A DNA stretch of 64,000 nt from contig DASPIL010000107.1 of NCBI GenBank assembly GCA_035629175.1, positions 186,001 to 250,000 on the forward strand, in the 5' to 3' direction. Shown one piece after another: positions 17,831 to 32,000 of this stretch. Each line of letters opens with the position of its first letter. Within the stretch, counting starts at the first letter, position 1. Source of the DNA: Verrucomicrobiia bacterium. GTDB taxonomy: Bacteria > Verrucomicrobiota > Verrucomicrobiia > Limisphaerales > DASXHY01. Both the position numbers and the translations under genes were made by a program. Below the pieces are notes generated by a model. It was not told where the DNA came from. It saw only the letters and a program-made list of their open reading frames with translations, and ran no database searches.

Positions 17831-18397
17831 TCAGATTTTCAGCGACGCACGAAACCCGCGGGCGGCGTAGTACGACTGCGCGCCATTGTGTCCTACGAAG
17901 ACGCGCCCGTAACGGCGATCGCAGTACAGGGCGCCGCCGAGCTTGCGGATGTCCGCTGGTGTCTTCACCCAGCTCGATGTCTTTAGATCAAATTCACCGA
18001 GCTTCTGGAGCTCGAAATATTGTTCCTCCGTCAGAAGTTCCACCCCCATCTCGGCAGCCATTTCCATGGCGGACGTTTTTGGACGATGCTCTTTCCGCGA
18101 CTCCCACCCTTCCCGGTCATAACAAACACTGACCCTGCCTTTGGGCGTTTCCGCAGAGCAATCAAAGAAGATGTATTCTCCGGACTTTTTATCGTGGCCG
18201 ACGACATCCGGTTGACCGCCTGTGCGCTCCATTTCCTGCAGCGACGAACGTTTCGCGGGATTTGCTTCCAGGCGCGATTGAACGCCAGACCACGCGACAC
18301 CCTGATGACGTTTCATGTTTTTCTCGAAGCGATCCTTCAAAGTGTGAAGGAGATCGTCGGGCTGCTTCGAAGGTTGCGCTGTTGATCGAGATTTCAT
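17831..18397 (-). CDS. DUF4256 domain-containing protein
   Basis: A 188-residue soluble protein from ATG 18397 (MKSRSTAQPSKQPDD). It matches what I know of DUF4256: LKDRFEKNMKRHQGVAW, LQEMERTGGQPDVVGHD, YIFFDCSAETPKGRVSVCYD, GVELLTEEQYFELQKLGEFD and the C-terminal GGALYCDRRYGRVFVGHNGA. The function of the family is unknown. An upstream in-frame ATG at 18445 would add 16 residues. The gene heads a minus-strand group with the GH43 and dioxygenase genes and is divergent from katG (187 bp between starts). Confidence 0.85.
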   Translation of the reverse strand: MKSRSTAQPSKQPDDLLHTLKDRFEKNMKRHQGVAWSGVQSRLEANPAKRSSLQEMERTGGQPDVVGHDKKSGEYIFFDCSAETPKGRVSVCYDREGWESRKEHRPKTSAMEMAAEMGVELLTEEQYFELQKLGEFDLKTSSWVKTPADIRKLGGALYCDRRYGRVFVGHNGAQSYYAARGFRASLKI

Positions 18398-18578
18398 AGT
18401 TCGATTGGATCGCCGCCATTTTGAACGAACCTGGGCAGGATTCAACCACTCAGCGGCTTGGGGTCCCGCAACTGCGTGAAAATCGCCCCCAATAGGAACG
18501 GCCTATGGCCAGCGCAGGAAAAAGTATTTCCAGGATCCCAGGCAACGTGTTCTCATTCCGCTTTAGTCAAAACGTTGA

Positions 18579-20858
<2,280 letters not shown>

Positions 20859-20888
20859 AGGCGGCAGGGCAGATCCGTGGCTTTGCTC

Positions 20889-20949
20889 GTCCTTCATCGG
20901 GCGCGAGGGCGGCGTTTATGGGCCGCCCTCGCCGCACTGAAGAAGGACC
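20889..20949. terminator. Bidirectional terminator between convergent katG and bphP
   Basis: A perfect 11-bp GC-rich stem (GCGAGGGCGGC at 20903-20913 with GCCGCCCTCGC at 20922-20932) is flanked by outer arms GTCCTTC and GAAGGAC. It sits between the two convergent stops, so it can serve both genes. Confidence 0.75.
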
Positions 20950-20966
20950 AACCCGCGCGTTCCCAG

Positions 20967-23219
20967 TCAGGCGCTGGGAAGTTCAATCCAGAAACGGCTG
21001 CCGCGGCCTGGAATGGATTCCACGCCGATCCTTCCACCGAGCCGCGTGACAGCGCGTTTGGCGATGGCGAGGCCGATCCCATTCCCTTCGAACATCGTTT
21101 GCGGATGCACCTGCTGGAAGACATCGAAAATGCGCTGTTGATGTTCTGGCGCAATGCCGATGCCGTTATCTTCGATCCAAAGCCGCGTCAGCGCGTTGCG
21201 TTGTTCGGCCCTGACGGTTACGCACGGGAGAGTGCCAGGGCTGACGAATTTTACTGCGTTTGACAGGAGGGCCGCGAGCGAAGGCTCCAGAAATTCTGCA
21301 TCGGCCATGACGGGTGGCAACGATCCCTGGATATGGATTTCTCCCCTGTGCGCTTTCAACGCGGGATGCTGCTCGAGAATCTGCCGCACAATCTTCTCAA
21401 GGCTCACCGGCTGGAGATGGATTTCAATGCGCGAGACATGGCCGTACCGCAGAACATCGCGAATCATTCGATCCAGGCGGTGGGCTGCCCCCGAAATTCT
21501 GTCCAGCCGGTCCAGTTCGTCCGCGTGCAGCCTTTCGGCTGCTTCCTCGCGCAACGTATCCGCATAGCCGTACATTGTACGCAGCGGCGCCCGAAGATCA
21601 TGCGAGATGGTGTACGAAATCGTTTCCAGCTCCTTGTTCGCCTTCACCAGTTCTTCCGAGATGGCGGCAAGCTGTTCCGCGTGTTGCAGAACGATTTCCA
21701 TGATCCCGCCGCGCAATTCACGGGCGACGTCCAGCTCCGATGGCTTCCACGGCGTGGAGCGCCCGCGCACGGTTTCCGACCAGGCTTCGAAGCTTTTTCG
21801 TGGATGCAGGCGAGTGGGTTCATTCGCCGGCTGCTCGACAGGTTTGGCAGGATTGCCGCCCCACTTGACTGTCGAGACCACTTCCGGACGAAACCACATC
21901 ACGTAGTTCCGGTGCACGCGTGACACCGGGATCGCCAGGAGTCCGCTCGCTGCATCAATGTATTCAAGGGCGGCGGAGCAAGGTTCCGCCAATTTTTCAA
22001 ACGCAATGACGTCGCCTTTGGCGTCTTGATGCAACCAATCGGCGAGCGCGATAATTTGCGCCCGTGTCGGGGTGCGCCCGATCAATTCAAGCCGGTCGTT
22101 CAGCAACAATGCAGCGCCTGTGGCGTTTGCAAGTGCGAGCCAGTCGGCGCTTTGTCCGCAGAGGCTCGAAAAAATGTCCTGTTCCCGCGACATGCCCGAC
22201 ATGAGACGGGTGAGCACCGCGTTGAGCTTGTTCCGGTACGCCAGCCCGGCGGTTTGCTCCCGCGTGGTGATCTGTAATGACAGGACCTGGCCAAACAACT
22301 CGCAGGTTGCGCGTATGTCGAACGGGACAATTCTTGGATCACGACCGTGGCACGAAATCAGTCCCCACAATTCATTGCCATGCATCAGGGAAATGGACAT
22401 TGAGGAAGCCATTCCCATGTTACGCATGTATTCCAGGTGGACAGGCGAGACGCTGCGAAGTGTCGAAAGGCTGAGGTCCAGCGGCTCGGTTTCATCCGGC
22501 TGCGCGAGCAATCGAACGGGTTGGTAATCGTTTCGCTCGATCAGTCGCAATCGATTGATGCGATACAGCTCGCGGGCCTGCCGCGGGATGTCCGAAGCGG
22601 GAAACCGCAGGTGGAGGTACGAGGGAAGCCGATCGTTGCGGTCCTCAGCGATTACGATTCCATTCCATTCCGGATCGAACTGATAAATCATGACGCGATC
22701 GAAGCCGGTGATCCGGCGAGTTTCTGCGGCCGCCATCTGGAGCAGTGAACGCATGTCGGACGCGCTTTCCATGCCGGCGATCAGGATGTCCATCTCGTGA
22801 TGAACGCCGGGACGCGGATCGACCTTGAGCTCGCCCACGATCGCCTCGCCCTCAAGAACGACGCACCCGCCGTATCGATGGGCCAGCAAAGAAAAAGGCA
22901 CGGCGCTTCGCTCGTCATCGCGACGCACATAGGCAACGAACAAAGGGCGCTGTGTGAAAAGCGGATGCGCAGCAGCTTCGCGGAGGGCGGCGATAACCGG
23001 CTGCGTAAAGAGGTCCTCGACGGGACGGCCGAGGGAGGCGCTCGCTTGGATGCGCAGATAATCGCCGACGTTTTCGCTGGCGTAACGAACCGTCCAGGAG
23101 GTTGCGTCCAGCGCCAGCAGAAATCCGTGCGGCTGAATCGCACCCGGGATATGAATCGGCTCCCGATCACACATTGTAATGTCAGCCGGCGAAGGCGGAG
23201 TATTGCCAGGTGCATTCAT
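20967..23219 (-). CDS. bphP: Bacteriophytochrome sensor histidine kinase
   Basis: A 750-residue red/far-red light sensor. The N-terminal PAS domain carries the biliverdin-binding Cys17 in ITMCDREPIHIPGAIQPHGF. The GAF domain contains RFPASDIPRQARELY, and the PHY domain has the tongue motif LHPRKSFEAW (PRxSF). The C-terminal kinase has the phospho-acceptor His near residue 535 in ISYTISHDLRAPLRTMYGY, then an ATPase domain with IEDNGIGIAPEHQ and GNGIGLAIAKRAV. The start at ATG 23219 overlaps the heme oxygenase stop as ATGA, so translation is coupled; the ATG at 23237 adds six residues. No response regulator gene lies next to it, so the partner must be elsewhere. Confidence 0.94.
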   Translation of the reverse strand: MNAPGNTPPSPADITMCDREPIHIPGAIQPHGFLLALDATSWTVRYASENVGDYLRIQASASLGRPVEDLFTQPVIAALREAAAHPLFTQRPLFVAYVRRDDERSAVPFSLLAHRYGGCVVLEGEAIVGELKVDPRPGVHHEMDILIAGMESASDMRSLLQMAAAETRRITGFDRVMIYQFDPEWNGIVIAEDRNDRLPSYLHLRFPASDIPRQARELYRINRLRLIERNDYQPVRLLAQPDETEPLDLSLSTLRSVSPVHLEYMRNMGMASSMSISLMHGNELWGLISCHGRDPRIVPFDIRATCELFGQVLSLQITTREQTAGLAYRNKLNAVLTRLMSGMSREQDIFSSLCGQSADWLALANATGAALLLNDRLELIGRTPTRAQIIALADWLHQDAKGDVIAFEKLAEPCSAALEYIDAASGLLAIPVSRVHRNYVMWFRPEVVSTVKWGGNPAKPVEQPANEPTRLHPRKSFEAWSETVRGRSTPWKPSELDVARELRGGIMEIVLQHAEQLAAISEELVKANKELETISYTISHDLRAPLRTMYGYADTLREEAAERLHADELDRLDRISGAAHRLDRMIRDVLRYGHVSRIEIHLQPVSLEKIVRQILEQHPALKAHRGEIHIQGSLPPVMADAEFLEPSLAALLSNAVKFVSPGTLPCVTVRAEQRNALTRLWIEDNGIGIAPEHQQRIFDVFQQVHPQTMFEGNGIGLAIAKRAVTRLGGRIGVESIPGRGSRFWIELPSA

Positions 23220-23785
23220 GAACGGCCCCCTTCGCATTGGCGGAACCAGCGATGAAGCATTTCGAACGTTTCACGCGCCGCCCCAACGATCACCGGATCA
23301 TGGGCGGTGGACGACGCGCGAAGCAATTCATCGCGAAATGCTTTCCATTGCGCGCCAACGTCGGGCCCGTAGCTGCGAAAATAGCGATAGCCCTGTCCAT
23401 CGCGCAGTCCCAGTTCACCTTCGAGATGCCGCACGATGACCTGCCCGCCGAGCGTCGAGCCTTCCAGCACGTAAGCGGCGCCGAGGATCTCGGCGCGCGA
23501 CGCGAGCGATGGCAGTTCGTTGATTCGCGGCAATTGCTCCCGATCGGCATGGTTGATCCCGAAAAATTCCAGGTCCTGTTCCAGCCAGGAAGTTTTCTGG
23601 CGGCCTGCGCGGATCATGTCGTCGGCAGGCAAGGCCTGGGCTACCGCGCGTTCCCACGGCTCAACGAAGCCGAAGAACTTTTTGAGTTGCCTTACGTAAT
23701 CCGCTTCCGACTGCGGCAGGGGATTGGCTGATTCCAATTCTTCGTGTTGCCTGCGGGTTTGCTCCCTGAGAATTTCAGTCAACAT
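23216..23785 (-). CDS. bphO: Biliverdin-producing heme oxygenase
   Basis: A 189-residue heme oxygenase that opens heme to biliverdin, CO and iron. Features are the N-terminal MLTEILREQTRRQHEELES, with the His that would be the proximal heme ligand, and the distal helix AAYVLEGSTLGGQVIVRHL with its Gly-rich kink over the heme. The product is the chromophore of the phytochrome encoded by the next gene, which overlaps it by 4 bp; this is the standard bphO-bphP arrangement. The start at ATG 23785 fits the family; the in-frame upstream start at 23833 adds 16 residues, including a Cys-rich MTCPCSQS that does not look real. Confidence 0.93.
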   Translation of the reverse strand: MLTEILREQTRRQHEELESANPLPQSEADYVRQLKKFFGFVEPWERAVAQALPADDMIRAGRQKTSWLEQDLEFFGINHADREQLPRINELPSLASRAEILGAAYVLEGSTLGGQVIVRHLEGELGLRDGQGYRYFRSYGPDVGAQWKAFRDELLRASSTAHDPVIVGAARETFEMLHRWFRQCEGGRS

Positions 23786-23865
23786 AAGGTCGCATCGTTC
23801 CACGCGAAGGCTTTGGCTGCAAGGGCAAGTCATGCCTTGGCGGCTGTCCCGGTTCTACTGCGGAA

Positions 23866-24168
23866 TCACTCGAGGCCATCGGGCGTGCGTTCCGTTAAAA
23901 ACCAATCCTCCACTTTGGCGCGCGCCCACGGGGTCTGTCGCAAAAACTTCAGGCTGGATTTAATCGTGGGATCGAAAAGAAAGCAGCGGATCGGAATGCG
24001 GCGGCCCATTTCCTTCCATCCATGCCGGTCCACCAAAGTCTGGACGATCGTTTCCAGCGTGATTCCATGCAGCGGGTCCCGCGGATGCTCGCGACGGCTC
24101 AGTGGAGCCGTGTCTTTCGCAGCTTCGTCGCTCGTCTTTTCGGAGAATGGATCGGGATCGGTTGCCAT
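23866..24168 (-). CDS. VF530 family (DUF2132) DNA-binding protein
   Basis: A 100-residue protein. The last 70 residues match the VF530/DUF2132 family as I know it: [33 protein letters not shown] and [18 protein letters not shown], with KVEDWF near the end. Family members are small alpha-helical proteins reported to bind DNA; the cellular role is unclear. The first 30 residues are acidic and probably disordered. The gene lies 9 bp downstream of yihA on the same strand, so the two are probably co-transcribed. Confidence 0.85.
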   Translation of the reverse strand: MATDPDPFSEKTSDEAAKDTAPLSRREHPRDPLHGITLETIVQTLVDRHGWKEMGRRIPIRCFLFDPTIKSSLKFLRQTPWARAKVEDWFLTERTPDGLE

Positions 24169-24177
24169 GAAAACACT

Positions 24178-24774
24178 CTAACTCGATTCGAGCATCGCCT
24201 CAATGACCGCCAGCAACTCGGGCAATCCCCGTCCGGTGACTGAGGAACATTTGAAGATTTCAGGCATTGCCTCGAACCACTCGGCAAGGTGTTCCTTGAA
24301 CAAGTTGATGTTCTGCTGCACTTGCTCGGGGCGAACCTTGTCTGTTTTTGTGAACACCAGCACCAGCGGAATCGATTGGCCGCCAAACCAATGCACAAAC
24401 TCCAGATCGATCTTCTGCGGCGTCTGTTGGGAATCAATCAAAACGAACACGCCGGCGAGATTTGGACGATTGAGAAGGTAATCGTTCACTGCCTCGTTGA
24501 ACTTCGCTTTGTTTTCGCGTGCGACCTGGGCAAATCCGTATCCCGGCAAATCCACCAGCCGCCAGGTGCGGTTGATGACGAAGAAGTTGATGAGCTTCGT
24601 GTAGCCTGGGATATCCGAAACCCGCGCCAGTCCTTTCTTCCCGGCGAGCGCGTTCAACAATGAAGATTTCCCTACGTTCGATCGCCCGATGAAAGCCACT
24701 TCGGGAAAGGTCTCAGGGGGACACGATCCTAGATCGGGAGCGCTGCATTCAAAGATGGCGGACTTAATCTTCAT
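24178..24774 (-). CDS. yihA: Ribosome biogenesis GTP-binding protein YihA/YsxC (EngB)
   Basis: A 198-residue GTPase of the TrmE-Era-EngA-YihA-Septin class, needed for large-subunit assembly. The G motifs are clear: G1 IGRSNVGKSSLL, G3 DLPGYGFAQV, G4 VFTKTDKV and G5 CSSVTGRGLPEL. The start at ATG 24774 (MKIKSAIFECSAPDL) fits the family; the ORF can extend to 24816 but the extra 14 residues look unrelated. It lies 75 bp downstream of the CvfB-like gene and 9 bp upstream of the VF530 gene, all on the minus strand. Confidence 0.93.
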   Translation of the reverse strand: MKIKSAIFECSAPDLGSCPPETFPEVAFIGRSNVGKSSLLNALAGKKGLARVSDIPGYTKLINFFVINRTWRLVDLPGYGFAQVARENKAKFNEAVNDYLLNRPNLAGVFVLIDSQQTPQKIDLEFVHWFGGQSIPLVLVFTKTDKVRPEQVQQNINLFKEHLAEWFEAMPEIFKCSSVTGRGLPELLAVIEAMLESS

Positions 24775-24849
24775 AGTGGGACGAGTATCTGCAAAGCGGC
24801 AGCTTTGCCCTACCAAATAATAGGGTGCGGCGGCGTTGCCACGCGCCTG

Positions 24850-25710
24850 CTATTCCCTTGGCGACCATGAGGAGTTGTCGAGCAGCTCAATTCCAGGATT
24901 TTTGAAAGCGATTCGCCGTGCCTTGTAAAGTTTGCCGAGCGCCTGCTTGAATGCCTTCTTGCTCACGCTGAACTTGTCCCGGATCGCTTCCGGTGAACTG
25001 TCATCATCGAACGGCAGTAGACCTCCATTCTGTTGCAGTGCCTCGACGATTTCATCGGTGAGGGGTGCCACGCGTCTGTAACCTCCTGCGTCGAGACTCA
25101 GATCGATCTGTCCGTTTTGGCGAAGGTTGCGGACGAATCCGTTCAGCCGCTGCCCTATCTGAAGCGGGACCATGATGTTGTCGTGATAAAGCAATCCGCT
25201 GTAGGCGTTATCCACGATGGCCGTGTAACCGAGCGGTGTTTGTCCCGTGATGAGAAGGTCGACGGGATGACTGTTGCGATAGAGCGGGCGCTCGCGACTC
25301 AGATGACGCCTCAGTCGCGATGTCGCAACAATGCGTTCAGTCTTCGGGTCAAGATAAACAAAGACAACAAGCCGCTGTCCGACGCGCGCTTGTCCTTCCT
25401 GTTCGCGAAACGGCATCAACAGGTCTTTCGCCAGTCCCCAATCGAGAAATGCGCCGACGCGGTCATTCACGCTGACAACCCGCAGGCACCCAAACTCACC
25501 AACCGTGACGTAAGGAATCTCCGTGGTGGCGACAAGCCGATCTTCGGAATCGCGATAGATAAAGACGTCGATCTGGTCCTTGGGCTTGAGGTCCGCCGGG
25601 ATGTAGCGACCGGGCAAAAGAATTTCGCCCAACTCGCCACCATCCAGGTACAGACCAGGCGCTGCAGCCCTCACAACCGAAAGCGTGTTACGTTTCCCGA
25701 GAAATGCCAT
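24850..25710 (-). CDS. CvfB-like S1 RNA-binding domain protein
   Basis: A 286-residue protein with consecutive S1-like beta-barrels and a C-terminal winged helix, the CvfB/YitL layout. Telling stretches are GEILLPGRYIPADLKPKDQI, VGAFLDWGLAKDLLMPFREQ, VGQRLVVFVYLDPKTERIVA, IGQRLNGFVRNLRQNGQIDL, and the tail DKFSVSKKAFKQALGKLYKA. Homologues bind RNA and affect virulence-factor expression in Staphylococcus. ATG 25710 is preferred over a TTG at 25719. The gene is in line with yihA, and its upstream side borders the thiC-tail remnant. Confidence 0.88.
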   Translation of the reverse strand: MAFLGKRNTLSVVRAAAPGLYLDGGELGEILLPGRYIPADLKPKDQIDVFIYRDSEDRLVATTEIPYVTVGEFGCLRVVSVNDRVGAFLDWGLAKDLLMPFREQEGQARVGQRLVVFVYLDPKTERIVATSRLRRHLSRERPLYRNSHPVDLLITGQTPLGYTAIVDNAYSGLLYHDNIMVPLQIGQRLNGFVRNLRQNGQIDLSLDAGGYRRVAPLTDEIVEALQQNGGLLPFDDDSSPEAIRDKFSVSKKAFKQALGKLYKARRIAFKNPGIELLDNSSWSPRE

Positions 25711-25796
25711 GCGCCCCAACCTAAACCCCGTGCCAGAACGACAGGAGGAAAATCTGTGATGGGCCCGACTGATTCAGATTTACCGAACCGAATTCC

Positions 25797-25893
25797 AAAT
25801 TCCTTCGACTTTCTTCGATTCCCTTTTTCACCGCATTGTCTTCATTCATGCCGTGTTCCGCGGCGTAATTGCGGACCTCGTCACGCGCTTCAT
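25797..25893 (-). pseudogene. Remnant of a second thiC 3' end
   Basis: One frame here reads DEVRNYAAEHGMNEDNAVKKGIEE (given in two parts: DEVRNYAAEHGM, then NEDNAVKKGIEE). It aligns with the intact ThiC C-terminus [25 protein letters not shown] one-base deletion in the following AAAAG run shifts the frame; restoring it yields KSKEF, exactly as in thiC. At DNA level 13 bases (AAATTCCTTCGAC) are identical between 25797-25809 and 26714-26726. The upstream end begins ATGAAG, as in the intact tail, and overlaps the stop of the 68-residue gene. This is therefore a decayed duplicate of the last 35 or so codons of thiC, about 0.9 kb from the intact tail, with the nucleotidyltransferase module between them. 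Confidence 0.75.
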
Positions 25894-26096
25894 TCCATCG
25901 GCAAGGGCTCGCCATAGATACGTTCGAAGAGGCGGCGTTTTCGTTCGGCATCTGACAAATCGGCAGGCAGCGAAGCCAGGGTCATACGGCGGGCGGCTTC
26001 AAACATTTCGATGCCCATTCGGAAACGTTCGGCTCCGGATTTCGCCATTAAGCGGGCCCGCACCATTTCCGCAATTTCAGGCGAAGTGTCCGTCAT
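25890..26096 (-). CDS. 68-residue partner protein of the nucleotidyltransferase gene
   Basis: A short soluble protein, MTDTSPEIAEMVRARLMAKS then ERFRMGIEMFEAARRMTLASLP and ending FERIYGEPLPME. It is helical and charged, with no membrane segment. Its ATG at 26096 overlaps the nucleotidyltransferase stop as ATGA, so it is translationally coupled to it; an ATG at 26114 is also in frame. I recall small proteins of this type (AERFRMG, MTLASLP, RRRLFERIYG) next to predicted nucleotidyltransferases in several phyla. No function is known to me. Its stop lies inside the ATGAAG that begins the thiC-tail remnant. Confidence 0.75.
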   Translation of the reverse strand: MTDTSPEIAEMVRARLMAKSGAERFRMGIEMFEAARRMTLASLPADLSDAERKRRLFERIYGEPLPME

Positions 26097-26632
26097 GGTT
26101 TGCATTGCTGCCACAGCGTTTGCAGCCCCAGATCTGTCGTCCAGCGCTCGATGTATTCAGCATCGCACCCGGTGCTCGCGAGATTCTTCACGTCGCGTAG
26201 TTGGAGTTCGGACAACGAATCTTTTGCCCACCAAAGTTTGGAAATGATGAGATCTTCCTTGCTCGCAATCCAGGTGGAGAAATCTTCGATCGTGATCCTC
26301 TGGCGTCGTTTGAACTCGATCATCCGATACGGGCTGCTTTTGCGCACAATGCAATCCACTTTGATGACGCTCTCATTGTGAATCAGGTTGAACAATGATT
26401 CATGCGTGATCGAACTGCTGACGGCTTCGCGGGAAACGTAATAGTCAGGCGTGAACAGCAGAACGACCGCATCCGTGTCCCCGGGCGTCAGCGCGACCAC
26501 GATGTCAATGTCTCGGGTCATGCGAGGTTGCGCGTAGTAGTTCATCGCCATCGAACCGGTCAGCATAAACGCAAACCCGCCGCGTTCCAGCCTGCAGGAA
26601 ACGTCGCGGACAATGTCGAGTTCGTTTTGCAC
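26093..26632 (-). CDS. Predicted nucleotidyltransferase (AbiEii/DUF6036-like)
   Basis: A 179-residue protein with the polymerase-beta-like nucleotidyltransferase signature: LTGSMAMNYYAQPRMTRDID holds the Gly-Ser motif and the first catalytic Asp pair (DIDIVV), and VIKVDCIVRK holds a third acidic residue. The C-terminal half (IEDFSTWIASKEDLIISKLW, LQLRDVKNLA) resembles AbiEii and related minimal nucleotidyltransferases. Such proteins may act as toxins by modifying tRNA or other targets, but many family members have unknown roles. It is followed, with ATGA overlap, by the 68-residue gene, and lies 45 bp beyond the thiC stop on the same strand. Confidence 0.78.
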   Translation of the reverse strand: MQNELDIVRDVSCRLERGGFAFMLTGSMAMNYYAQPRMTRDIDIVVALTPGDTDAVVLLFTPDYYVSREAVSSSITHESLFNLIHNESVIKVDCIVRKSSPYRMIEFKRRQRITIEDFSTWIASKEDLIISKLWWAKDSLSELQLRDVKNLASTGCDAEYIERWTTDLGLQTLWQQCKP

Positions 26633-26677
26633 CAGGAGCGTAGGGGTGGCTCGCTGTCTATGCTCTGTTTTGATTAG

Positions 26678-28836
<2,159 letters not shown>

Positions 28837-29077
28837 GTAGGTTGAAGGGTTGGCAGCGTCAAGCCGTGCGCTCGACCCCGGATTCTGAACAAACATGCAG
28901 GTTTGATTTTCCAGGCGGGAGCACGAGGCGTCCGTAGAATTCCCGGGGCGCTGCCGCGTAGTACTCCTGATCAAACGCAGCTTGTTGGTCCAGACCGCGT
29001 TGCGATAGAAATGATCCGCCTCATTGTGAGCATCAGTCAGTCTGTTTTTTTGCCTGAAGCAGCTTGGAGGTTTGTCG
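28837..29077. other. Divergent intergenic region between the thiC leader and the giant repeat protein
   Basis: About 240 bp without a convincing gene. It must contain the thiC promoter (reading left) and the promoter of the 2,134-residue protein (reading right). A strong ribosome binding site, GGAGG at 29066-29070, stands 7 bases before ATG 29078. No clear -35/-10 pair could be picked by eye. Confidence 0.5.
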
Positions 29078-32000
29078 ATGAGCTTAACTATGACCACGCG
29101 TAAATATCTCTTCCTGGCGGTTGCTTTGTCCGTTGGTCAACAATCGAGTTTTGCTGCGGATGTCGTTTGGACGAATGCGGCGGGAGGTAATTGGAGTGCG
29201 GCAGCGAATTGGAACCCGAACCAGGTGCCCACTGGGGCTGATGCGGCGTGGATCACAAATTCCGGCAGCTACACGGTGACTGTATCCGCGAACGCCTCTG
29301 TCGACGCGTTGACATTGGGGTCTTCGCTATCAACCGGAACGCGCACGCTGCAAGTCGCTGGCGGAACCCTGAGCGTCACCAACGGAAGCTGCGCCAGCAA
29401 CGGATTGATTCTTATTTCAGGCGGAGCCCTTCAAGCCGCTGGAACGTTCAGCAGCCGGGGATCGGTTCATCAGACTGGAGGAACCTTGTGGTTGCTGTCG
29501 TCCGCCATGTTGAACACTTACAATTTCACGAACGGCGATCTTCGGGGCGGCCTCCTCACGGTGACGAATCTCACGTGGGCAGGCGGCAACATGTATGCGG
29601 ACGCCACTGGCGACAAGACTGTGATCCCGTCGGGCGGCGTGTTCAACCTCGTCAGCGGCGCAACCCGTTACCTCACTTACAATGCAACGACCAGCAACGG
29701 CCGCAGCATTGACAATTACGGAACCTGGAACTGGAGCGGTGATGCCGTCCTTTACGGTCTCCAGCCCGCCTGCGTGATCAACAATTTCGGGACGATGAAT
29801 CACGTGGGAACCGGCGATGCCTATTTCGCGTATTATCCTGGTTACGGTGGGCCGACATGGAACAATTACGGGACGTTTCTCAAGTCCGGCGGAACGAACT
29901 CGTTTTATTTTTACGGAGTGTATGCGAACAACCAGACAACGATGAGCAGCCAGGCAGGCAAGCTCTGGTTCTACGGCGCGGCCGTGACCAACAAAGGTTC
30001 GATCGCGGTACAGAACGGTTTGCTTCACGCGTACGGCGGGTGGGTGACCAACAGTGGCAGCGTCAGCCTGGCATCTGATGCGGGATTTCAAGTGGACAAT
30101 GGCGCATTGGTTACCCTTGGCGCCGTGTCCAGCATGACATCGCCGGGCGCGGATTCCATTCGTCTCATCAGCGGCACGCTCGCTGTGGAATCGACGAACG
30201 TCACGACTCCCAGCGTCCTGATTGCTGGTGGAACGCTATGGCACAGGACGAACAATTTCATCCCGACCATCAACCAATCCTCAGGCACGTGGCGGCTGAG
30301 CGTGCCTGTCGCGGTGCAGAATTACAACTTCACCAACGGCGAACTTCGCGGCGGTACTCTGACCGCGACGAACCTGAACTGGGCCGGCGGCAACATGAAT
30401 GCGGACGCAAACGGCGATCGAACGATTATTCCCTCTGGCGGCGTGTTAAATTTTATGGGTAACACAACGCGATATTTCAGTTACAACGCCCCAGCAAGCA
30501 ACGGCCGATCGCTGGATAATTACGGGACATGGAACTGGAGCGGGGACGCTGTGCTGTATGGCTTGCAGATGGGGTCGGCCGTAAACAATTTTGGCACCGT
30601 GAATCACACGGGTGCCGGCGACGCGTATTTCGCCTACTATCCCGGCTACGGCAGCCCAGTGTGGAACAATCACGGAACGTTCAACAAATCGGGCGGCTCG
30701 AATGTGTTTTTTTGGTATGGCGTCTATTTGAACAACTTCGGGGCGATTGAAGCCGGCACCGGTGCCTTGTCGCTCTATGGGTCCGCTGCGATCAACCAGG
30801 GTCCACTCGTCGCAAATGGCGGATTGTTGCGGATTTATGGCGGATCACTAACCAACGAAAGCGCGATCGCCATCTCGGCAGCGTCGCTGTTGTCCGTGGA
30901 AAACAGCGCCACCGTTGTGTTGAATGCGTCATCCGCGCTGACTGCTCCCGCTGCAAACAGCGTACGCCTCGTGAGCGGAGCCGTGCATATCGCGACGACA
31001 AATCTCGTCACACCCTCGCTGTGGCTGAACGGCGCCACGGTGTACCAGCGCACGAACATCGCGGTTTCAACGATCAACCAGTCGGGCGGCAGCCTTGAAC
31101 TGCGCGTCCCGGCCGTGCTGGCAAACTACAATTTTACCAACGGGGAGTTGCGAGGGCGTGATCTCACCGTCACCAACCTGAACTGGTACGCGGGCGACAT
31201 GAACAACGGGTCGCCATCCGATGGTCCACTCGCCCAGCCCGATCGCACGATCATTCCGGCTGGCGGCGTCGCGAACATTTTGGGAACCGCAGATCGCGGA
31301 TTCAGCTATTACAGTTCGAACAGGGGACGCGGGCTCGACAATCACGGAACGATCAACTGGGCCGCTGCAATTCAGTTGCGCGGCAACAACAACATGGCCG
31401 TGAACAATTACGGAAATGTGATTGTCACGGGCGATTCGCCCAATGTTCAGTTCGACTGGTACGGAAACGGGGCCGGACCCGTTTGGAACAACTTCGGAAC
31501 GATCACGCGTTCAAACGGATCTTCGACCTTCTATTTCGACTCGGCGTACTTGAACAATCACGGCGTCATCGACGCGCGGTCCGGAATCCTGTCGCTGCAT
31601 GCGTCCATTGTTACGAATCATTCGGGCGGAGCGATCCTGCTGGGAGCCGCAGTTCCGCTGGTCAACGAACAAGGGTCGGGAACCACCCTGAATCCCGGTT
31701 CGATCGTTTCCGGGGGTCCCCCGAATGCGCTTCGAATTCCGAGTGGCACGGTGTACCTGCGCTCCACCGACCTGCAAGTTCCCTCGCTGCTGATTTCGGG
31801 CGGTACACTGGTGCAGGATGCCAGCACGGTGCCCGCGGTGGTGAATCAATCCGCCGGCGTGTGGCGGCTGGATGTGCCAGCATCTGCCACGAGCTTCAAT
31901 CTCACGAACGGCGAGTTGCGCGGTGCAAACCTCACAGTGGACCATTTCAATTGGCTCGGAGGCGCATTGAATTCGGATGGACCCGGCAAGGACACGGTCA

